Assembly (NCBI GenBank): GCA_001560915.1
Contig: CP014214.1
Span: forward strand, 372,001 to 436,000
Origin: a methanogenic archaeon ISO4-H5
GTDB lineage: Archaea; Thermoplasmatota; Thermoplasmata; Methanomassiliicoccales; Methanomethylophilaceae
Length of the DNA stretch: 64,000 nt
Direction of reading: 5' to 3'
The notes beneath the pieces were generated by a model. The model made no database searches. It was not told the origin of the DNA and saw nothing but the letters and a program-made list of their open reading frames with translations. Position numbers and translations under genes: made by a program. Shown here piece after piece: positions 58,644 through 64,000 of this stretch. Each line of letters starts with the position of its first letter. The stretch's first letter is position 1.

Positions 58644-60251
58644 ATGACATTCATAAGGGTTCAGAAAGGGCGGAAAGATGCCGCGGGGAATTATATCGGC
58701 GGCAGTGCATCGTTGGTCAACAGTCACTATCAACCCGAGCTGGATAATCCCTACAAACAGGAGCTCGTGGAAAGTTTAGGGAAAATCATATTTCTTGATT
58801 CTGATCGTAAAAAAGGTACGTTTCTTTCAAAAACCCGCGGTTTAGTGGAATATGATGTGGATTCCGGTCTTTTCAGATCAGTTTCAGACCCTTCCTTCAA
58901 GGAAGAATTCTGTGATTTCCGTCCGTCCGAGACCGTATTCGGAGATTCATATGCGGTTCTTGAAATGATGAAATCCTCTGGTATGATCGGTATTCTCAAC
59001 AACATTTCGAAAAATGAGTTCTTTGCGGAGAAACTGTTGTGTCACACCGTATATGAGGTTCTGAAAAACGGCACTAAGATTACCTGCGACCGTTTCATAG
59101 AACGTTCATTCCTGTCCTCCGTGCTCCAACTCCGCCCCCAATCCCTGCGTACCGACAGTGAGTATTTCAAAAAAATGGGAGAATTCGACACCAGGAAGCA
59201 TTTTTTCAGGGAATTCGTGCAGCTTATGAGGAAGAGGAATCCCGATTTCGGTACCGCATGCTATGTGGATTCGACTCCTTTGGACAATGCGATCAGGAAT
59301 CTTCCCACCAACAGACTGTGCTCTCACGGTCTGGACTCAGTCGGAGTGCAGACCCGTTTGGCCCTGGTGCTGGATCGGGCCACGGGACTGCCTGTCTGGT
59401 ATGATATTTTTCCGGGAAACGTTCCCGATGTCTCCACTGTCGATAGGATTTCCGCGGATGTCGGCGAGTATCTAGGCATCCAGATCTCAGATCTCGTACT
59501 CGATGCGGGGTATGTCAGGAAGGAATTGGTATCCAGATACCGTATCGGCAGCTCGGAAAAATCCCTGATCGCCCGCATGCCCGACCGTCATGGGTATGGA
59601 GTGAAGACGATTTTTGCCAAATACCGCAATCAATTCTCCAACGGTAAGTACCATTTCGTAAGGGAAAATCACACTTATTTCGGAAAAAAGCATCTTCATA
59701 AGGTGTTCGGACACGAGGTTTTTGCCTACGTGTATCTCGACAACGAGAATGCGGATGCGGCATTCCGCGACTACATGTCGGAAAACAAGGAAGAATATGA
59801 CAAGATGGGTATGGGCGAGAAGAACTGGGTGAGGTATCGCGGCGGATTTTTCATCCTGATATCCAATCTGGATAAGACTCCGGCGGAGATCCTTGATGAT
59901 TATTTCGGGAGAGCCTTCATCGAAACCGTGTTCAAGACAGAAAAGGAGTATCTGAAGTTGCTTCCGCTCTGCAAAAATAATGAAGATACAGTCAACGGAA
60001 AGATTCTGCAGGACGTCATCAGCACCATAGTTTACATGGGAATCCGTTCGAAATGCAGACAATCCGGACGTTCGGTTTCGGATATTTTATGGGATTTGCA
60101 GTACCTGAAAGCGGTCAGACGTTCTGACGGAACATTACATATGTCGATATATAACAAACAGGCCCGTGAAGTTTTGGAATTGTTCGGCGTAAATCCTGTT
60201 CAAATTATCAAGTCTGGCACATATAGGAATTCATTAATTTTCCAAAAATAA
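58644..60251 (+). CDS. IS4-superfamily DDE transposase
   Basis: 535 aa. The catalytic triad appears to be D209 (CYVDSTPLDNAI), D287 (LVLDAGYVRKELV) and E427. The C-terminal motif Y420-x2-R423-x3-E427-x6-K434 (YFGRAFIETVFKTEKEYLK) is the YREK signature of IS4-type transposases. The beta-strand insertion between the second Asp and Glu is long, as in IS1634/IS4 members. The frame is intact, so the element may be active. The ATG at 58644 has no strong ribosome-binding site; the TATA box and palindrome directly before it suggest a leaderless mRNA. Confidence 0.9.
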   Translation: MTFIRVQKGRKDAAGNYIGGSASLVNSHYQPELDNPYKQELVESLGKIIFLDSDRKKGTFLSKTRGLVEYDVDSGLFRSVSDPSFKEEFCDFRPSETVFGDSYAVLEMMKSSGMIGILNNISKNEFFAEKLLCHTVYEVLKNGTKITCDRFIERSFLSSVLQLRPQSLRTDSEYFKKMGEFDTRKHFFREFVQLMRKRNPDFGTACYVDSTPLDNAIRNLPTNRLCSHGLDSVGVQTRLALVLDRATGLPVWYDIFPGNVPDVSTVDRISADVGEYLGIQISDLVLDAGYVRKELVSRYRIGSSEKSLIARMPDRHGYGVKTIFAKYRNQFSNGKYHFVRENHTYFGKKHLHKVFGHEVFAYVYLDNENADAAFRDYMSENKEEYDKMGMGEKNWVRYRGGFFILISNLDKTPAEILDDYFGRAFIETVFKTEKEYLKLLPLCKNNEDTVNGKILQDVISTIVYMGIRSKCRQSGRSVSDILWDLQYLKAVRRSDGTLHMSIYNKQAREVLELFGVNPVQIIKSGTYRNSLIFQK

Positions 60252-60306
60252 TAATATTTAAATATTTTCATTTAGAAACCCATCCAAAACTACATTTATA
60301 TATAAA

Positions 60307-60325
60307 GTTGGATGTATATTCTAAC
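60307..60325 (+). promoter_or_regulatory. Operator-like site inside the IS, upstream of truncated leader
   Basis: GTTGGATGTATATTCTAAC, close in its left half and spacer to the sites before cobN-chlID, cbi and the uptake operons. It directly follows the TATA box TTATATATAAA (about 60296-60306). Confidence 0.45.
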
Positions 60326-60418
60326 GTGGTCGAGGGCACATAATGACCCTCCCTGCAAGCTGGTCCGAGGGCGGATCGGCCGTCCGATCCGCACAAGGCG
60401 GATCAGGAGGAATGTCAA
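60326..60418 (+). promoter_or_regulatory. Structured leader carried by the IS
   Basis: 93 nt after the operator-like site. It contains two hairpins: GAGGG...CCCTC, then GCGGATCGG / CCGATCCGC, perfect 9 bp with a CCGT loop (60371-60392), and then AGGAGG as ribosome-binding site. Looks like a regulated 5' leader; no known riboswitch is recognised. Confidence 0.4.
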
Positions 60419-60490
60419 ATGAAAAGTATGAATCAAGTTAGTATTGCAAGTGGAAAATCTAGTGCTACTTCTGGTGGCATCGTAGGCTAG
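60419..60490 (+). pseudogene. Truncated 5' end of a captured gene (23 codons)
   Basis: ATG eight bases after AGGAGG, giving MKSMNQVSIASGKS before the reading enters the IS right terminal repeat and stops at the TAG made by the CTAG duplication. A full gene start (promoter, leader, ribosome-binding site, first codons) has evidently been captured and cut. No protein family is recognisable. Confidence 0.4.
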
Positions 60491-61114
60491 AAGAATGGGG
60501 GTCAGCAGGAAGAAGTCGAGGTCGGAGATGGCGGCGGTGAATGTGGACATGAGTCCCAGCACAAGCAGCACGGTGGAGTGGCTGAGTCCGGGTAGGATCG
60601 CGGATATGGCGAAGATGACTCCTACTCCGATCATGATGATGAATCCCGTGGCGTTGTGCTCGATGGTGACATCTCCGGTCTGTCCGACGGCATCGAGGAC
60701 GATCATGAGCAGGGTGACTGCAAGACCGACAGCGAATGCTATGCAGCAGTCTTTTCCGAAGAGCCCCTTCCTGCTCGTCTTGGCATCCTGGTTCGCGGTC
60801 CTCACCAGAAGGGGAATCTGACCGATGATGAGTCCGATGAAGAACATCAGGCATTCGACGGGGTAATCGTCTAGGGCATGATTCAGGACCTTGGCGCATA
60901 TCAACGTACCGAGGGCGAATCCCAGGAGGACCACGATGATGAATTTGATATCCTTGATGAGATAGACCCTGAGTTTGGCGAGATCCCTGATGAGGCGCTC
61001 GTAAACTCCGAATACGACCGCGAGGGTGGCACCGCTGAGTCCGGGAAGCATGGAGCCGATCCCGATGATGATGAATGTTATGAAGTTCTTAACAGCGGTG
61101 TACGCGGATGTCAT
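60487..61114 (-). pseudogene. DUF368 gene, N-terminal fragment
   Basis: N-terminal 209 codons of a DUF368 membrane protein: FIIIGIGSMLPGLSGATLAVVFGVYERLI near the start and FAISAILPGLSHSTVLLVLG in the second half, the two glycine-rich PGxSG/PGLS-type repeats of the family. The reading continues into the IS as LLAYDATRS and on, then stops; in the ancestor it would join CTAG-GA at the C-terminal fragment (58446). The break falls in the last third, so the protein is probably non-functional. ATG at 61112-61114. Confidence 0.9.
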
Positions 61115-61148
61115 CGTTCCCGCATTCGGCTTCTTTAATAAAATGGTT

Positions 61149-61165
61149 AGGGGGCACGGCCCCCT
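61149..61165 (-). terminator. Hairpin after the 146-aa gene
   Basis: AGGGGG / CCCCCT 6-bp stem with a CACGG loop, five bases after the stop (minus strand) and between this gene and DUF368. Confidence 0.55.
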
Positions 61166-61169
61166 GTGT

Positions 61170-61610
61170 TCATTCGCTTCCGGCGGATTCGGAGTATCTG
61201 AGCATGCAGCCTTCGGAACCGTATTCCTCGCACTTGCATTCGCGGTAGAGACAGGGTCTCTCCCTCTTGACGAATTCGTCGGCGGCCTCCATGGTCAGGG
61301 TCTTTCCCCTGAGTTCGGGATAGGTGGTCGTCCACGTGTTCTTGCTGGTGTCGAAGGTCCACGTGAAGTTGTCCCAGTCAGCCGTTCCCTCCGCCTCCCC
61401 GTGGTTGTAGATGTAGTACGAGTAGGGGTGGGGACGGCCGTCCATGATGGTGGTGACGAAGTTGCACATGAGGCTGTGGATCCCGTTGTGCTCGCCCCGG
61501 CGGACCAGGTCGTTCAGTACTTTGATGGCTCTCAGTCCGCACCAGTGTCCGTAGAAGGACGGGGTGTGGTCGGTGCCGTCGGTGATGTCGACTACGATGC
61601 GGTCGCCCAT
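61170..61610 (-). CDS. Hypothetical protein, 146 aa, cysteine-rich C-terminus
   Basis: Soluble protein of unknown function. It is rich in aromatic residues (HTPSFYGHWCG, HPYSYYIYNHG, TADWDNFTWTFD). Near the end CLYRECKCEEYGSEGC has four Cys within 16 residues, which could bind a metal. The ATG at 61610 is supported by GGAGGG seven bases upstream. It is followed by a hairpin and then DUF368; no functional link is seen. Confidence 0.6.
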   Translation of the reverse strand: MGDRIVVDITDGTDHTPSFYGHWCGLRAIKVLNDLVRRGEHNGIHSLMCNFVTTIMDGRPHPYSYYIYNHGEAEGTADWDNFTWTFDTSKNTWTTTYPELRGKTLTMEAADEFVKRERPCLYRECKCEEYGSEGCMLRYSESAGSE

Positions 61611-61751
61611 CAGGTATCCCTCCAGAGGATATCTGCGGGTATCTTTTCCTTAGGATACGTTGCAGTTTCCATGGATGGTATTTCGGCGAATGGATAGTTA
61701 TAACCGGCATGCTAACTGTAGCCTGCATATCGAAAAAAGTAAATTGGTTTG

Positions 61752-61784
61752 AACCTGGCACATCTCCTTCCGATGTACCAGGTT
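61752..61784 (-). terminator. Strong terminator hairpin of the UspA gene
   Basis: AACCTGG-C-ACATC pairs with GATGT-A-CCAGGTT around a 7-nt loop (12 of 13 bp), eight bases after the stop; a T-run follows on the minus strand. Confidence 0.7.
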
Positions 61785-61791
61785 TCGGGTT

Positions 61792-62205
61792 TCAATCGGT
61801 CTTGACACGTGCGACGTACACGGGACAGTGAGCGAATCTGACAAGCTTCTCGGAGACACTTCCGAGCATCAGCCTGGCGAATCCGCTGCGGCCGAGATTT
61901 CCGCAGACGATGAGATCATAGTCCTTGGATATCTCCAACAGGCAGTGTGCTGGATTTCCGAAGGATTGAACCGTCGAGAGGGGGTAGCCCATCTCAGAGG
62001 CCTTGGCGACAGCATAGGCAAGGTTCTTGTCATTGGTCTCCTGAACCAGCTCCTTCTGATAGTTCATGCCCTCGTTCTTGGCGGCATCGAACACAGTCAC
62101 CGCGGTCAGTTTTGCCCCGTACCTCTTGGCGAGGTCGATCGCATAGTCCACGGCAACCTTGTTGTTGTCACTTCCGTCCACTGCAACCATGATGTTCTGT
62201 ATCAT
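61792..62205 (-). CDS. Universal stress protein (UspA family)
   Basis: 137 aa single-domain Usp. The N-terminal strand MIQNIMVAVDGSDNNKVAVDYAIDLAKRYGAKLTAVTVFD and the ATP-binding motif GNLGRSGFARLMLGSVSEKL (G-x2-G-x9-G-S) are clear, so it is of the ATP-binding type. The exact role is unknown. The ATG at 62205 has a TATA-like TTATTAAA (62228-62236) about 25 bp upstream (minus strand) and no ribosome-binding site. Monocistronic. Confidence 0.88.
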   Translation of the reverse strand: MIQNIMVAVDGSDNNKVAVDYAIDLAKRYGAKLTAVTVFDAAKNEGMNYQKELVQETNDKNLAYAVAKASEMGYPLSTVQSFGNPAHCLLEISKDYDLIVCGNLGRSGFARLMLGSVSEKLVRFAHCPVYVARVKTD

Positions 62206-62337
62206 AATTAATAGACCGACATTCTGTTTTAATAAGGGTTGTCACGAACCGCATTTTTATACGTTTTTAAAAAGCCTATAAAAAGGCGGATTTCTCCGTA
62301 AAACACGGATTTGGATACATATCGTGTCCAACCTAGG

Positions 62338-62880
62338 TCAGTATTCGATGCCGGCACGCGCTTGGATCCCGCGGTCGTAGGGGTGCTTGACCAATCCCAT
62401 TTCTGTCACATAATCCGCATATTCTTCCAAAGCGGGAGTGATGCCGCGGCCGGTCATGACTACCTCAATGTGTTCCGGTCTCGACTTCAAAGCTTCTATG
62501 AGTTCGGTATCGGTGATCAGTTTCATGCGAACCGCGTTGACGGCCTCATCCATCACGACCACATCATACTTTCCGGTGGACATCAGGTCAAGAGTCCTGT
62601 CAAGCGCTGAGTGTGCTGCATCGATATCCTCCTGTTTGGGATTCTTAGAAACGAAATGATCCAAACCGAGGCAGAGCAGTTCCACGTTGGGGAATTTGCC
62701 GCAGGCCAGCTGTTCGCCGTAGCCGTCGGACGGTTTCAGGAATTGGACGATGAGGACGTTGAGTCCCCTGCCTGCTGCACGGAAAGCAAGTCCGAAGGCC
62801 GCGGTGGTCTTCCCCTTGCCGTTACCCGTGTAGATATGAACCAAACCCAATTCGTTCCTGACTTCAGCGAGGCCGCTCAT
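62338..62880 (-). CDS. cobA: Cob(I)alamin adenosyltransferase, CobA/CobO type
   Basis: 180 aa ATP-dependent enzyme that adds the 5'-deoxyadenosyl group to corrinoids. The P-loop GLVHIYTGNGKGKTTAAFGLAFRA has the unusual GNGKGKTT of CobA/CobO, and VVVMDEAVNAV is Walker-B-like. The start is the ATG at 62880 (MSGLAEVRNELG); in-frame TTG upstream at 62904 is unlikely. It is separated from the island by 20 kb, but functionally belongs with the cbi, cobN and uptake genes. Between its end and the Usp gene there are short hairpins but no gene. Confidence 0.93.
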   Translation of the reverse strand: MSGLAEVRNELGLVHIYTGNGKGKTTAAFGLAFRAAGRGLNVLIVQFLKPSDGYGEQLACGKFPNVELLCLGLDHFVSKNPKQEDIDAAHSALDRTLDLMSTGKYDVVVMDEAVNAVRMKLITDTELIEALKSRPEHIEVVMTGRGITPALEEYADYVTEMGLVKHPYDRGIQARAGIEY

Positions 62881-62922
62881 GAGGGTAAACAGGAGGTGTA
62901 ACAATAACTATCCTACGGCGAA

Positions 62923-64000
62923 TCACATCTTGCTGAAGGCATCGAGCTTAGCAAGGTCGAGCGGATTCACCGAAGATTTCATGGATGATGCGTTTTCCAT
63001 GTCCTTCATGCAGATGACCTCATCTCTGTCGCTGTCGATGGATCTCTTGATGGCGGACAGTTTGAGTCTGTTGCAGAACTCGGTGACATCGGCTGCGTTG
63101 AACCCGTCGGTGATCTCCGCAGCCTTTCCATAATCGAAGTCAGGTGCTACGGGCAGACCATCCAGGCAGTTCCTGACTATCTGTTCCCTCGCCTCCGTGT
63201 CGGGCAGGGAGACATAGATCCTCCTGTTGAAACGGCCCGGACGCAGCAGGGCGCTGTCGATGGTCCAGGGCATGTTGGTGGCCGCGAGGACCAGCAGCGT
63301 ACCCTCGTTTTTCTCGAATCCCTGCATCTGTGCCAGCAGTTCTGATAAGAGCTTGTCCGACCAGGGCTGGAGGTCGTTTCCCCTGGCACGGCCGATGACC
63401 TCGAACTCGTCGAAGAAGATGACCGATACCGGGAGCGAACGGGCGGCTTTGAACAGTTTCTTGACGTTCTGCTCACTCTCTCCCACATATTTGGAGATGA
63501 GATCGGACCCCTTCACCGAGAAGAAGGCGGCGTCGACTTCCGTAGCAATCGCTTGTGCCAGCATGGTCTTTCCTGTGCCTGGGGGGCCGTATAGCAGGAC
63601 ACCTCCGCCGGATTCCATTCCGAAGCGTCTGTACAGGTCCGCTCTCTTGAACGGTGTGATGATGAGTTCGCGGATGGCTTCCTTCACATCCTCCAGTCCG
63701 GCGATATCTGCAAAGGTGACGCCTGTGTCCATCACCGGACGGTATTTGCTGAAAACGGGATTCTTGGGATCGAATGTCTGGGTCATGCTGATGACAGGGA
63801 TCTCCGCCGGTTCGCCTTCCCTCCTGGCAACGGCGATGAGCTCGTTGCTTCCTTCCTCTTTCTCGTAGATCCCTCCGGGAACGTCGGCCAGTTTGAGCGG
63901 GTTGTTGTTCTCATCGAGGAAGGTGCAGGTGAAGCAGCTTACCCCGAGTTTGGTACTTGGCGCTATGGAAATGTGGCGAAGGGCGCGACAGTATCCGAAC
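62923..64000 (-). CDS. AAA+ ATPase (single AAA module visible), 5' end outside window
   Basis: The open frame continues to the right edge of the window, so the start is outside it; at least 358 residues are visible. The AAA domain (last 265 residues) has Walker A GPPGTGKT, Walker B VIFFDEFEVIG, the sensor LAATN and the arginine-finger region RPGRFNRRIYVSLPD, as in Cdc48/VPS4/PAN-like proteins. The upstream 90 residues (starting FGYCRALRHISIAPSTKLGVSC) are unassigned. An internal ATG at 63786 (MTQTFDPKNP) could be taken as the start, but the upstream frame has coding character and no stop. A short AAA protein with no second AAA and no protease partner in sight. Confidence 0.85.
   Translation of the reverse strand, partial: FGYCRALRHISIAPSTKLGVSCFTCTFLDENNNPLKLADVPGGIYEKEEGSNELIAVARREGEPAEIPVISMTQTFDPKNPVFSKYRPVMDTGVTFADIAGLEDVKEAIRELIITPFKRADLYRRFGMESGGGVLLYGPPGTGKTMLAQAIATEVDAAFFSVKGSDLISKYVGESEQNVKKLFKAARSLPVSVIFFDEFEVIGRARGNDLQPWSDKLLSELLAQMQGFEKNEGTLLVLAATNMPWTIDSALLRPGRFNRRIYVSLPDTEAREQIVRNCLDGLPVAPDFDYGKAAEITDGFNAADVTEFCNRLKLSAIKRSIDSDRDEVICMKDMENASSMKSSVNPLDLAKLDAFSKM

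Larger units (their letters stand above)
58451..60486 (+). mobile_element. IS4-superfamily insertion sequence with imperfect terminal inverted repeats
   Basis: 2,036 bp. The ends are imperfect inverted repeats of about 29-31 bp. On the left they run AACCTAAGATGACGCAAC then AAGTAGCACTAGA (58451-58481). On the right, read inward, they run CCTACGATGCCACCAG then AAGTAGCACTAGA (60486-60459), 2 bases shorter. It holds one transposase gene, and its right end carries a promoter, a structured leader and the first codons of another gene. The 4-bp CTAG duplication and the exact repair of DUF368 on removal define both ends. The DDE signature is of the IS4 superfamily, IS1634-like. Confidence 0.92.

Noticed and set aside
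62310-62332. TTGGA...TCCAA inverted repeat between the cobA and Usp genes.
   Set aside because: Spacing is 11 bp between TTGGA and TCCAA instead of 7 in the perfect site, it is not near a TATA box, and it lies downstream of cobA.

Overview
The window looks like a chromosomal segment of a methanogenic archaeon of the Thermoplasmatota, most likely Methanomassiliicoccales. This is inferred from gene content, not from a search. Archaeal markers are DNA topoisomerase VI (both subunits), archaeosine synthase ArcS, a DRG-type GTPase, a four-subunit PorCDAB pyruvate synthase, pyrB-pyrI, and many promoters with a TATA box about 25-30 bp before an ATG and no Shine-Dalgarno (leaderless mRNAs). No complete intact gene here ends in TAG, as expected if UAG is reserved for pyrrolysine.

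Layout. 1-6959: top6A/top6B, a zinc-ribbon membrane protein, fpg, a YczE-like membrane protein, a DRG GTPase. 7018-11150: hisS, a histidine phosphatase, a small unknown, thrS. 11253-15276: a first CobN-type chelatase and a small AT-rich gene. 15337-19239: a degenerate DUF234 ATPase, an HdeD-like membrane protein, and a DUF1538 permease with a PII-like partner. 19344-42957: a metal/corrinoid island. It holds a second cobN with chlI and chlD, a four-gene BtuFCCD-like uptake operon whose binding protein carries a dockerin-like module, two paralogous ABC-2 exporters on either side of cbiL-cbiF-cbiH-cbiC, a Sel1 protein, rnhA, panD, tRNA-Asp, and a second uptake operon. 43108-48436: a CBS-ParB protein with a histone H1-like tail, then a duplicated and decayed ppsA 3' end, 33-bp tandem repeats and a DUF4143 ATPase next to intact ppsA. 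48670-58015: an AlbA_2 regulator, porCDAB, the pyrB-pyrI operon and arcS. 58016-61114: a DUF368 gene split by a 2,036-bp IS element. 61170-64000: a small unknown, a universal stress protein, a cobalamin adenosyltransferase and an AAA ATPase cut by the window edge.

How it fits together. Two CobN subunits with one ChlI/ChlD pair, four Cbi enzymes, two BtuFCD-like importers, two exporters and an adenosyltransferase point to heavy investment in corrinoids (needed by methyltransferases of methylotrophic methanogens) or related Ni/Co/Fe tetrapyrroles. The most interesting signal is a shared 19-bp operator-like sequence, best form ATTGGAT-N5-ATCCAAT (a perfect inverted repeat at 42977-42995). Related copies sit over the predicted start sites of cobN-chlID, both uptake operons, the cbi operon and one exporter. 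A further copy drives a truncated leader carried inside the IS element. This suggests an uncharacterised regulon.
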